A DNA stretch of 64,000 bases from JANYJA01 sp038229055 (GTDB lineage: Bacteria; Acidobacteriota; Terriglobia; Bryobacterales; Bryobacteraceae). The position numbers were made by a program, and so were the translations under genes. The stretch is taken from assembly GCA_038229055.1 (NCBI GenBank), contig JBBROU010000005.1, positions 10,380 to 74,379 on the forward strand. Reading direction: 5' to 3'. This document shows positions 1 to 8,455 of the stretch, in pieces; the first letter of the stretch is position 1; each line of letters starts with the position of its first letter. The notes beneath the pieces were generated by a model. That model did no database searches and was not told the DNA's origin. It saw only the letters and a list, made by a program, of their open reading frames with translations.

Positions 1-1
1 C

Positions 2-1798
2 TCATTCGCCCCGTTCACCGGCGAAGTGATTAAAGACCTGCAGGCCATTGCGGATACGCTCAAGGGTCTCGGCGAACTGCCGTCTCCGCTTGACCAGGCG
101 CTGCACTCGGCTCTCTCCGTGCTGCCGCCGAAGCTGCAGCCGATTACGGATCCTATTCTCAACGAATTCCAGCAGATTGTAACCGCGGGACCCGTCGCTG
201 TCCTGAACACCGTCGCCGATCTGCCCAAACAGCTCGCTGATAAGGTTCGCGCATTCGACCCCACTTCCTTGGTGGGTACCAGCCTCTCCGATCCCTACAA
301 TAAACTGCTTGCGGACATGCAGAGCTTCAAACCCAGCAGTCTTCTCGCGCCGGTGAAGACGGAGTTGAAGTCGTTTACGGATCGGCTTGCGTCGAACGTG
401 AGCCCGGGCAGCGCGCTTCAGGGTCTCTCAGGACCTTTCGATGAGCTTTCGAAGGCACTCGACCGTTTCCATCCCGACGAGCTGATCGCGCCGCTCAACG
501 CGAAGCTCAAAGACGTGCTGGGCGGCATCACTGCCACTATTCCTCTCGACGATGTTTTTAAACAGGTCGACGCAGTCTTGCAGCGCATCAAGAGTTCGCT
601 CGATACAGCAGTCAGCATGACCTCGCTGCTCGATAAGGTGGGCGGAATCCTGCACGCCTTCGCTGATCCCAAGACACAGCTCGACGCGTGGCTCGCGCTC
701 ATTCTGGCGAAGCTCGACAGCCTCGGCGATACCAGCGCCATGCAGGCTTCGCTTACGTCAATCTCGACATCGGTCGACAGCTTGACTGCTGTGCAGATCG
801 CGGCCAAGAGCACCGCTGCCGTCGCGCCGGTGGCATCCACGCTCGATACGCTGAACGCGCAAGTGCGCTGGACCGCCGTAATTCAGGCCGCGCGAGCACT
901 GCCCGCGGCGAGCGTCACCGCGCTGCCCCCTTCAGCGCAGAAATCCGCGCTACAGGCGGCGTTGGCGAGACTCGATTTCTCGCAGCCCGCCGTGGGCGCG
1001 CCTTTCGTGAACCTCGCCGCACTGCGCCAGAACATTACCGATTCCGCCGCGGCGCTCAAGGCCTCCCTCGGCGATTGGGACAGCCGCTATACGGTGCCGG
1101 GAACGGTGCTGGGCGACCTGCGATCGCTCAACGCCAGCGCGGCGAACTTCAAGACGTGGATTCACGATGCCGCGGTCGCCGAAGTTACTAGACCCCTCAC
1201 AGGGGTGTTCTCGCTCGTATCTCCGTTGGCAGCGATTGTTGACGCCGTGGCGGGACAGTTGAAGAAACTGGTGACCGATGTCGAATCGAAAGTCGCCGAT
1301 TTGCTGGCCGGCGTTGCGGCCCTCACCAGCATTCGCGACTCCTTAAAGCAATTGCTCGACCGCATCAAGAACTTCAATCTGAACTTCCTCACCGACAGTC
1401 TCACAACCGGGTTTGCTAACCTGCGGGCAAAACTCGATGCCGTAAATCCGGCCAATCTCGGGAAGGCGTTGGACGCCGTATTCAAAGAGGTTCTCGATTC
1501 CTTGAACGTCGATCTGTTCCTGCCGCCCGCCGACGTCGCCAAGATCGACGCCGATTACGCCAAGCTGGTCGACACGCTGAAATCGCTGGATCCGTCGACC
1601 ATAGTCGCCAATATCCTGCGGACGGAATTCGAGAAAGATGTCTTGCCCCTGCTCGACCGGCTCGACATGGGCGCGCCCCTGCGTCACATCACGGACCGTC
1701 TCGCCAGTCTTGCGGAAGAACTGAAAACGGAGCTCGGCAAGGTGGAGGACGCGTTCGAAGCCATGCTCGCGGCCGTGCCGGCGGGAGCCTCCGCATGA
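2..1798 (+). CDS. Helical-repeat protein of a contractile tail-like locus (5' end outside window)
   Basis: The frame is open to the left edge, and the codons before the GTG at 26 (SFAPFTGE) read naturally into it, so the gene very probably starts upstream. The visible ~598 residues are almost all amphipathic helix, with few aromatics and no signal peptide. A short motif recurs: FDPTSLV, FKPSSLL, FHPDELI, VNPANLG and LDPSTIV, each followed by a helix with a spaced Leu/Lys pattern, so the protein looks like a chain of divergent helical hairpins. A 13-bp gap separates it from the M23-domain gene, and it lies upstream of hub, spike and baseplate genes in one run. A tape-measure-like or scaffold role is an inference from position and composition. 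No family was recognised by motif. Confidence 0.6.
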   Translation, partial: SFAPFTGEVIKDLQAIADTLKGLGELPSPLDQALHSALSVLPPKLQPITDPILNEFQQIVTAGPVAVLNTVADLPKQLADKVRAFDPTSLVGTSLSDPYNKLLADMQSFKPSSLLAPVKTELKSFTDRLASNVSPGSALQGLSGPFDELSKALDRFHPDELIAPLNAKLKDVLGGITATIPLDDVFKQVDAVLQRIKSSLDTAVSMTSLLDKVGGILHAFADPKTQLDAWLALILAKLDSLGDTSAMQASLTSISTSVDSLTAVQIAAKSTAAVAPVASTLDTLNAQVRWTAVIQAARALPAASVTALPPSAQKSALQAALARLDFSQPAVGAPFVNLAALRQNITDSAAALKASLGDWDSRYTVPGTVLGDLRSLNASAANFKTWIHDAAVAEVTRPLTGVFSLVSPLAAIVDAVAGQLKKLVTDVESKVADLLAGVAALTSIRDSLKQLLDRIKNFNLNFLTDSLTTGFANLRAKLDAVNPANLGKALDAVFKEVLDSLNVDLFLPPADVAKIDADYAKLVDTLKSLDPSTIVANILRTEFEKDVLPLLDRLDMGAPLRHITDRLASLAEELKTELGKVEDAFEAMLAAVPAGASA

Positions 1799-1811
1799 CC
1801 CGGAGATTTCG

Positions 1812-4088
1812 ATGGTAATCGGCTCGGTACTTCTGCAGCCGCGCAAGGTGGCTCAACCTCCGGCGGTCACCAATCTCACGCTGCTCGAAGATTTCCTCAC
1901 ACTAACCGTTCGCCTGCTATGGGATCGCGCCCATGGCGGGAACTGTCTCACTTTGTTCGAGACCGCTCTCGGAAATTCGCTCAATCAAATGTTGAGCGGA
2001 ATGAAAGCGGGCCAGGCCGCCGCGCTGCCCAAGATCGTCGCATGGGCCAAGCCGTTTAAGGACCGGTTGGCCGCGCTCGGCCAGGCGCTCCCCGGCGATT
2101 CCGTGGTGCATGAAACGATCCTAACCGGCGATCAACTCGTCGGGTTGATTCTTCAGGTTCTGGAAGGCGTCACCACCGACCAACTCGCGCAGCATCTGGA
2201 TTTCCTGTTGCAGATTCTGCAGAACGACCTCGGCCTCACCAACACATTCATCACGCAGCAGATCTCGGCGATCTTCGACGAAATCGTCAAACAGCTTCGC
2301 GCGGCGCCTCCCGAAGCAGACCTCGCCGCACGCGAGAACCGCTTCGAAATCATGGCGCTGGTGCGGCGCATCCGGCGTCAGGTCGAAGGGGAATTCACTC
2401 TTCCGGCGATTAACGTAGACCGCTTGGTCGCGCCCATGCTGGCCAAGCTGCGAGAACTGAAATACGACGATGCCCTGAAGCGCGCGGATACCGTCGGCAA
2501 AACCGTGAAAAGCGGCCTCGACTTGATGACGGGAATCTCAGATGAGGTTGGCTTCAGCATGGGATTCAGCGGCGGCCCGGGCGCGGCGGGCGCGCCTGCC
2601 AGCCCCGGCGACAAACACGCATGGTACGCCAGTTGGGTGGCGCAGGACAGCATTTCTGCGCTCGATCCCACGACCGCTCCCGCTCTCGCGAATTACACTT
2701 TCAAGAACGTAAGCGCCGCGGACATGGAGAAGGTCGCGCTGCACTCCAAGTGGATCACCACTTTGGTAGACGGCATTCTGGTGGCCGCGACCGGCATCAA
2801 AAAGGGCAACTACGCCATTACCACCCTTGCCATCTTGCGGGACGCGCTCTACACACTGCTCGCGCCTCTCGCCGATATTGAATTCCCCTCCGAAGCGATT
2901 CTCGGCACCGTGCTCGACAATCTCATCAACCTGGGTATCGCCGCCTTGGGAAGCCTCGAAGGCCGCAGCTTTGATAAGTACGACGCCGTTCTGTACATCT
3001 TCCGTCTCATCTTTAAGTTCGGCGGGTCGTCGCTTCCGGTGAACTTGCTCCGTGACGGTCTCCTCTCGATCATGACGCTGGCGAATCACGATGCTACCGC
3101 CGCCGTCAAGCCCGACAACGTAACGCAGATCGATGGGCTGGTTCGCTTATTCATGCGCATCGTCGGGCCTCTGATTCATGCCGCAGTCGTTCCGGATAAC
3201 TACTTCAGCATCAACGTGGATACCAAGAACGCGGCGGACAACGCCAAATTCCCCGTAGGTCTGTTGCTCGCCGCGGTGCTCTTGGGCGCGCTCGGCATGA
3301 GCATCGTCAGTTTCTTCATCGGCTTTCTGCTCTCAGGAGGGATTGCCGGAGCTTTTCCGGATGCGAAGACCGCCGCCAAGTCCTGGGCCAAAGGCTGGGC
3401 GCTTTCGCATCTCAATTTCATCGGCTTCTGGTTCCTCATCAACGACGGATCCACCAATGACGGCAAGCGCGGCTATACGCCCGATGACGGACGCGGCACC
3501 GAAGTAGTCTTCAGCGGATACGCGCCGAAGGTGTCCTCGCCTTACCTGATGCCCTTCGCCGGCAGCGCCGAGTGCGTGCAGGGCAATCATGGCTTCTGGA
3601 GTCACAATCCGGTCACCAATCAGGACTTCGCTTACGACTTCTCGCTGAACCTGGGGACCGAAATACTTTGCATGCGCGATGGCACCGTGGTGGCGATCCT
3701 CGATACCGTCGATGACGGCGACCACAGCACCGACGGAAATCACGTTATCGTCAAACACACCACGCTCAATAACGATCACGATACCGACGTGGGCGGCGGC
3801 AACAAAATGACGTATGCGGTCTACTATCACGGGCAGAAAGGAAGCATCGCTGCCGCGGGCATCGCCATGAATCAGGTAATCACCCAAGGTCGATTGATCA
3901 TGAGTTGCAATTCGACAGGCATGAGCCGGTTCAACCACATTCATATCCATGTGGTCACTGACGACGCAAGCAACCCTGGCAACCCTGGCAAATACAGCGT
4001 TCCCTTCGTGTTCAAGGACGCCGACAATGACAAGGGCGTGCCGAAGTCGCGCACGGTTTACGAATCGAGCAACACCAAGAAACCGTAA
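1812..4088 (+). CDS. Large tail-locus protein with C-terminal M23-type peptidase domain
   Basis: The protein has 758 residues. The first ~450 are helical and resemble the preceding gene product in composition. A strongly hydrophobic segment (about residues 482-515, VGLLLAAVLLGALGMS onward) could be one or two membrane passes. The last ~190 residues look like a lysostaphin-type M23 metallopeptidase: SHNP gives His598, YDF gives Asp609, a glycine-rich strand region follows, and the HIHIH cluster (His709, 711, 713) supplies the HxH zinc motif. M23 enzymes cut peptidoglycan cross-links, so this may open the wall during particle assembly or attack. It lies 13 bp after the previous gene and 5 bp before the hub gene. 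The peptidase call is good; the role of the N-terminal part is unknown. Confidence 0.75.
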   Translation: MVIGSVLLQPRKVAQPPAVTNLTLLEDFLTLTVRLLWDRAHGGNCLTLFETALGNSLNQMLSGMKAGQAAALPKIVAWAKPFKDRLAALGQALPGDSVVHETILTGDQLVGLILQVLEGVTTDQLAQHLDFLLQILQNDLGLTNTFITQQISAIFDEIVKQLRAAPPEADLAARENRFEIMALVRRIRRQVEGEFTLPAINVDRLVAPMLAKLRELKYDDALKRADTVGKTVKSGLDLMTGISDEVGFSMGFSGGPGAAGAPASPGDKHAWYASWVAQDSISALDPTTAPALANYTFKNVSAADMEKVALHSKWITTLVDGILVAATGIKKGNYAITTLAILRDALYTLLAPLADIEFPSEAILGTVLDNLINLGIAALGSLEGRSFDKYDAVLYIFRLIFKFGGSSLPVNLLRDGLLSIMTLANHDATAAVKPDNVTQIDGLVRLFMRIVGPLIHAAVVPDNYFSINVDTKNAADNAKFPVGLLLAAVLLGALGMSIVSFFIGFLLSGGIAGAFPDAKTAAKSWAKGWALSHLNFIGFWFLINDGSTNDGKRGYTPDDGRGTEVVFSGYAPKVSSPYLMPFAGSAECVQGNHGFWSHNPVTNQDFAYDFSLNLGTEILCMRDGTVVAILDTVDDGDHSTDGNHVIVKHTTLNNDHDTDVGGGNKMTYAVYYHGQKGSIAAAGIAMNQVITQGRLIMSCNSTGMSRFNHIHIHVVTDDASNPGNPGKYSVPFVFKDADNDKGVPKSRTVYESSNTKKP

Positions 4089-4093
4089 GGCCT

Positions 4094-5200
4094 ATGGGAC
4101 TGCTTTCACAAATCGCCGGCGCCCTGGGGTCTTCGAGCACGTCTACGCCAACCGTGCGGAAGCCCGTGTTCGCCGTGCAGTTCGGGTCCGGGTCCGGCGA
4201 CGATTGGGCACATGCGCTGACCGGGTTCTCGACCATTTGCGGAATGGCTCCTTTTGTGGACACGGCCACGATCGACGTCGCCTCCGGGACTGGCCCTTCG
4301 AGCGCCACCGGAGATTCAGGCAGCATCTCGGCGGGTTATGACGACACCTCGGCGGGAACGATTTTTACCGGCAAGGTGGAAGCCGTGCGCTACGGCGTCG
4401 CGGGCGTGACGCGCGTGCGTGTTAGCAAAGGAGCGGCCCCGCTTTCGCGGCTGCGCCTGAATCAATCGTACGAACAGCGTTCCGCCGCCGACATCGTAAA
4501 TGACCTCACGCAGAAAGCCTCGGTCGATACTGGCTCGGTCGAGGACGGTGCCAAATATCCGTTCTATGTGATCGACGACCGCCGCACCGCATGGCAACAC
4601 ATCGCCGCGTTAGCCAGAAGCAACGGCTTCGCGGCATACTTCACAACTGACGGAAAACTAAACTTCGGACCCGTCGCCGAAGGCCAACCCGTCCAGACAT
4701 TCACCTACGGCGACGATATCCTTGGCCTCCAATTGACCAGGGCCGTACCCGCGGCAGGGCAGGTGACCGTAACCGGGGAAGGCGCTGCTGGGTCGAAAGG
4801 TTCAGACGCCTGGAACTGGCTCTTGAAAGACGTGTCGGCTGTGAAGGCGCAATCGGGGACGGGCGACGTTGAAAGGCTGTTCAGCGATGGATCCGTCCGC
4901 AGTTCCGACGCCGCGCAGGCGGCTTCGGACCAAATCGCCGCGGCCGTAACGGCCGATGCTCTCAGCGGCTGGTTGCTCGCTCCAGGCTCCCCCGATGTGA
5001 CCGTCGGAAGCACTATTGCCCTTGCCGGCGCTCCGCAGGATGCGCTCAACGGCAACTGCATCGTCGAGCGGGTGCATCATCGTTTTCGGAAAAATCAGGG
5101 CTTCACCACTCTGATTCATTTCACCCAATCGAGCCAAGCGTCGGGCGGCGGGGGCGGTCTGCTGGGCAGCGCTGTCAGCGCGGTGAAGGGGCTTTTGTGA
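4094..5200 (+). CDS. Phage late control protein D / gp27-like hub protein
   Basis: The 368-residue protein matches the gpD/gp27 hub family (the N-terminal half of VgrG). It has the beta-rich first domain with a D-T-S-A-G-T-I-F-T-G strand, the segment RTAWQHIAALARSNGFAAYF, then a lower-complexity Ala/Gly stretch and a C-terminal strand set (VTVGSTIALAG, then NGNCIVERVHHRF). In contractile tails this trimer forms the baseplate hub under the tube. Here hub and spike are separate genes, unlike the fused VgrG of T6SS. The end overlaps the spike start by 4 bp (GTGA), which suggests translational coupling. The C-terminus is rich in Ser and Gly and may be a linker. Confidence 0.85.
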   Translation: MGLLSQIAGALGSSSTSTPTVRKPVFAVQFGSGSGDDWAHALTGFSTICGMAPFVDTATIDVASGTGPSSATGDSGSISAGYDDTSAGTIFTGKVEAVRYGVAGVTRVRVSKGAAPLSRLRLNQSYEQRSAADIVNDLTQKASVDTGSVEDGAKYPFYVIDDRRTAWQHIAALARSNGFAAYFTTDGKLNFGPVAEGQPVQTFTYGDDILGLQLTRAVPAAGQVTVTGEGAAGSKGSDAWNWLLKDVSAVKAQSGTGDVERLFSDGSVRSSDAAQAASDQIAAAVTADALSGWLLAPGSPDVTVGSTIALAGAPQDALNGNCIVERVHHRFRKNQGFTTLIHFTQSSQASGGGGGLLGSAVSAVKGLL

Positions 5201-5823
5201 CTCTGTCGCTCTTTGAAACCATTCGCCGCATCGTGCAGGACGAGATCGGACAAGTGCGCACGGCCGAACTTGCCGTGGTCAAAGAACAGCATGCTCACGA
5301 AAGCGCTTCCGACAACGACAATTACGCCTGCTCGGTGGAACTGCGCAATTCGGGACTCGCGCTGAAGCACGTGCCAGTGGCTACGGGCCGCGTCGGCATC
5401 GCCGGTATTCCTTCCGTGGGCGATTTGGTGCTGGTGCAGTTTATCGGTGGCGATATCAATTCGCCGGTGATCACGGGCGGTCTCTATAACGATCAGGACC
5501 GGCCTCCAGTCAACGCGGATGGCCAGATGATTCTGCATCTTCCGCTCGGGGCGGGGGACAGCGACGCGGTCCACATCGCACTCCAGAGCCGAGATTCGAG
5601 GACGCTCAACGTCCAGATGGGCTCGGGGCTTTCGATCAAGCTGCAGGACGACGACCCTGCCGTCGAGATCGACGTCGATGGCGGCAAGGCGAAGGTCACC
5701 ATAAGCAAGGATGGCGCCGTCACCCTCGAAAGCCAGGGCGCCGTCAGCGTCAAGGGGAATCAAATCACGATTGAGGCGCAGGGCCAGCTCAATCTGAAGG
5801 GCGCGACCGTCAACATTAACTAG
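5197..5823 (+). CDS. Baseplate spike protein, gpV/gp5-like (VgrG C-terminal type)
   Basis: A GTG start overlaps the hub gene stop. Of 208 residues, about 20-100 look like an OB-fold (GRVGIAGIPSVGDLVLVQF, then a GDINSPVITGGLYN strand pair typical of gp5/VgrG). The C-terminal ~80 residues are a regular beta repeat (VTISKDGAVTLES, QGAVSVKGNQITIE, QGQLNLKGATVNIN) that would form the trimeric beta-helix needle. No lysozyme domain is present. The PAAR gene follows after 6 bp, the expected tip partner. In the assembled particle this protein would plug the hub and pierce the target membrane. Confidence 0.85.
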   Translation: MTLSLFETIRRIVQDEIGQVRTAELAVVKEQHAHESASDNDNYACSVELRNSGLALKHVPVATGRVGIAGIPSVGDLVLVQFIGGDINSPVITGGLYNDQDRPPVNADGQMILHLPLGAGDSDAVHIALQSRDSRTLNVQMGSGLSIKLQDDDPAVEIDVDGGKAKVTISKDGAVTLESQGAVSVKGNQITIEAQGQLNLKGATVNIN

Positions 5824-5829
5824 AAAATT

Positions 5830-6225
5830 ATGGGACAGCCGGCGGCAAAACAAGGCGATCAGATAGTAGCGACCGACATCCACATCGTGATGATCCCGTC
5901 GCCCGGCGGGCCCATTCCCACGCCGCTGCCGCATCCCTTCACAGGGATGCTCGATGGCGGCCTGAGCCAAAACGTGAATGTGCAGGGGATGCCCGCGGCA
6001 GTGCAGGGAAGCACCGCTACCAATACTCCGTCTCATATCCCGCAGGGCGGACCGTTTCAGGTTCCGCCATCGAATAAGGCTACCGTGAAGCTGGGCAGCT
6101 CAACCGTTTTTATCAACGGTAAACCGGCGGCGCGCAACGGCGATATCGCGCTCACGTGTAACGATCCTTCGGATGTGCCGGGAGGCGCGATCATCGCCTC
6201 GAGCACCGTGCTCGTCGGCGGATAA
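5830..6225 (+). CDS. PAAR-domain spike tip protein
   Basis: A 131-residue protein that is entirely PAAR-like: MGQPAAKQGDQIVATDIHIV opens the fold, an internal P-x-P-H-P-F-T-G segment follows, then VNVQGMPAAVQGS and a second half with VFINGKPAARNGDIALTCND. These repeated G-x-PAAR-x-GD units and the zinc-ligand region define the family. PAAR proteins cap the spike trimer with a sharp cone and can carry effectors; no extension is present here, so this one is a plain tip. It sits directly after the spike gene and 8 bp before the gp25-like gene. Confidence 0.9.
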   Translation: MGQPAAKQGDQIVATDIHIVMIPSPGGPIPTPLPHPFTGMLDGGLSQNVNVQGMPAAVQGSTATNTPSHIPQGGPFQVPPSNKATVKLGSSTVFINGKPAARNGDIALTCNDPSDVPGGAIIASSTVLVGG

Positions 6226-6233
6226 ACCAAACC

Positions 6234-6695
6234 ATGGATACCAACCCACAACTGCTGACCGACATACGGCTGAAGCTGATCCACCGCGAGCTGCGTCCCG
6301 TGTATGCCGTCGATTCGGACCAGCGCCGCGTGCCCAACCGCCCCGTTCCGTTGACCGAAATTGGCACTATCAGCGGCCTCGACAATCTCGGCCAGGCGAT
6401 CATGATGCGATTGCTCACGCCCAAAGGCGAACTGGCCGCGCTGGCGCATCCCGAATACGGATCCCGGCTGTACGAACTCATCGGCCGCCAGAACACGGCG
6501 ACCACGCGCAATCTCGCGAAGCTCTATATTCTCGATAGTCTGCAACTGGAGCCTCGCATTCAGAAGGTCACGTCGCTGGTAGTCGAAGCGGCGCGGGGCG
6601 CGCGCGATCGCCTCAATATTCAATTGGCCGTACGGCCCGTCGGCGTAACCCATACCGTCACCATCGGCCCCTTCACACTGGAGCTTGCCCCGTGA
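6234..6695 (+). CDS. gp25-like baseplate wedge protein
   Basis: A 153-residue protein of the gp25/gpW/IraD type. It shows the helix LGQAIMMRLLTPKGELAA followed by HPEYGSRLYELIGRQN, the usual core in which the protein links sheath initiation to the baseplate wedge. The C-terminal strands (LNIQLAVRPVG) also fit. It sits between PAAR and baseplate J, the standard order in contractile systems. Its stop overlaps the next start by 4 bp (GTGA). Confidence 0.85.
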   Translation: MDTNPQLLTDIRLKLIHRELRPVYAVDSDQRRVPNRPVPLTEIGTISGLDNLGQAIMMRLLTPKGELAALAHPEYGSRLYELIGRQNTATTRNLAKLYILDSLQLEPRIQKVTSLVVEAARGARDRLNIQLAVRPVGVTHTVTIGPFTLELAP

Positions 6696-8455
6696 GCTTT
6701 CGACGCCATACTTACCCCGAAGTCCTCGACACTCTGCTGACCGACATCACCGGCGGAGTGGCCGCCGAATCGCAGCCGTTTCCTCCGCCCGGCGTAACCG
6801 CGCCTCCGTTTCAGCAGACATTATTGAAAGGCCCGGTAGCCGAAGTCATCTCGGTCTACGGTGCGCGCGACGGCAAGCCGTTCCTGTTCGTGCGCGACAA
6901 AGACTACAAGCTCGCCAGCGGACGCGTCATCGAGTGGCAGAAGGGCGCGCAACTCCCCGATGCCGGCACTCTGGTCTTCATCAACTATTACCCCGCCGCG
7001 AGTGTTCCGGTCCTTACCGACATTGAAACGGGAAGTGTGGTGCGCACGCTCGCGGAAGCCGTGTCGCTTGAGATCGCATCGCTCTCGGCGCAGCTCGAAT
7101 TCGTCTACCAATCCGGTTTCGTCGATACTGCTAGCGGGTCCGCGCTCGACAGCGTGGTTTCCTTGCTCGGCATCAGCCGTGTCACCGCAGGCAGTTCCAG
7201 CGGCGATGCCGAGTTCACGCGCGCTTCCGCAAGCACCGGGGCCATCACCATTCCCGCCGGCACCCGCGTCGCCGCGGCGGACGGCAAAGTCAGTTACGAG
7301 ACCACCCAGACGGGGTCGCTTTCCGTCGGCCAGAACGCCGCGCGTATTCCGGTGCGCGATCTCGATCCGAAAAATGATCCGCTGCCCGCCGCCGCTCTAG
7401 TCTTGCTTCCCGTTCCAATCGCGGGCATCGGAAGTGTCTCTAATCCATCTCCGACCGTGCGTTTGACTCGGGACGAGAGCGATGCCGAACTGCGGACGCG
7501 CGCCAAGAATTTCTTGCACGGCAGTGAACGCGCGACACTCGGCGCAATTCACGCCGCCCTTGCCGAGCAGGGCATCGCCGCGGATGTGAAAGAAGACGCC
7601 ATGCCGGGCTATCTGCAGATCGTTCCGCATGTGGACGCTCTTACGCCCGAGGCGCGGCAACGCCTGCTTGCCGCCATCGACGCTGTTCGTCCCGCCGGCG
7701 TTGTCGTCAAACTCAACGACGCTGTGCCGCCGGTGCGCGTCAATCTTTCGCTGCGTCTGAAGACGGCCACCGGCATGGTGGAGAAAGATGTCAAGGCGGT
7801 GCAGCATGGCGTGCACGATGCCATCGCGGCATATCTCTCCGGCCTCGCGGCGAGCGACGCGGGCAGCGTCAACCGGTTCATCGGGCTAATCCAGGGCGTG
7901 AAGGGCGTGGAGGACGTGAAGATTCTGAGCGTCACCGACGCCAACGGTGCGCCGCTCGATACCAGCGATGGAACGCTCGGCCTGAAGGGCTCCGCGTCAG
8001 TGCTTGGCAGCCTGCAGATTACCGATCCGGCGCTGCCGACCTTGCTCGACGTAGTCGTCACCGCTCCGAAGGCGTCCGCGCCACCCGATCAAGCCGCGAT
8101 CCAGCAGGCGATGGGCCGCTTGTCAGCGTACATCAACGATCTGAATTCGACCGAACTGCCCGCCGGTGCATCGGTTGCCGATCAAAATAAGCGCAAGCTT
8201 TCGCTCGGCAAGTTACTGCTCGCAACCCCGCTCCCGGAGAAACTGGAAACACCTGTGATCGCGTTCGACAACCCTCCCGGGCCGACGCCGACGCTGCCCA
8301 CGGACGCTTCCATCGCGCCTTATCAGGCTCTGTACGTATTCACCACCGAGAGCGGCTTCAGCAAGATCCTAGCAAAAAGCGCCGACCCCGATTATGTCCT
8401 GTCCCCGCTCGAACGCCTGAGCGTGAATAACGTTCAAGTTCAGGTGGAGCCATAG
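6692..8455 (+). CDS. Baseplate J / gp6-like (gp47 family) wedge protein
   Basis: A 587-residue protein starting at GTG, coupled to the gp25-like gene by a GTGA overlap. The J-family core is visible around residues 110-300: SLEIASLSAQLEFVYQSGFV, DTASGSALDSVVSLLGI, the DAEFTRAS...GAITIPAGTRVAA strand, and then RTRAKNFLHGSERATLGAIH. These mark phage P2 gpJ and T4 gp6 relatives, which form the iris-like ring of the baseplate. The region after ~430 is less conserved and may contact the next product. The following gene starts one base after the stop. Confidence 0.88.
   Translation: MSFRRHTYPEVLDTLLTDITGGVAAESQPFPPPGVTAPPFQQTLLKGPVAEVISVYGARDGKPFLFVRDKDYKLASGRVIEWQKGAQLPDAGTLVFINYYPAASVPVLTDIETGSVVRTLAEAVSLEIASLSAQLEFVYQSGFVDTASGSALDSVVSLLGISRVTAGSSSGDAEFTRASASTGAITIPAGTRVAAADGKVSYETTQTGSLSVGQNAARIPVRDLDPKNDPLPAAALVLLPVPIAGIGSVSNPSPTVRLTRDESDAELRTRAKNFLHGSERATLGAIHAALAEQGIAADVKEDAMPGYLQIVPHVDALTPEARQRLLAAIDAVRPAGVVVKLNDAVPPVRVNLSLRLKTATGMVEKDVKAVQHGVHDAIAAYLSGLAASDAGSVNRFIGLIQGVKGVEDVKILSVTDANGAPLDTSDGTLGLKGSASVLGSLQITDPALPTLLDVVVTAPKASAPPDQAAIQQAMGRLSAYINDLNSTELPAGASVADQNKRKLSLGKLLLATPLPEKLETPVIAFDNPPGPTPTLPTDASIAPYQALYVFTTESGFSKILAKSADPDYVLSPLERLSVNNVQVQVEP

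Noticed and set aside
5116..6036. A 306-codon minus-strand open frame under the spike and PAAR genes
   Set aside because: High GC gives long antisense frames; the plus-strand genes have clear family motifs and this one has none, with an Arg/His-rich composition typical of shadow frames.
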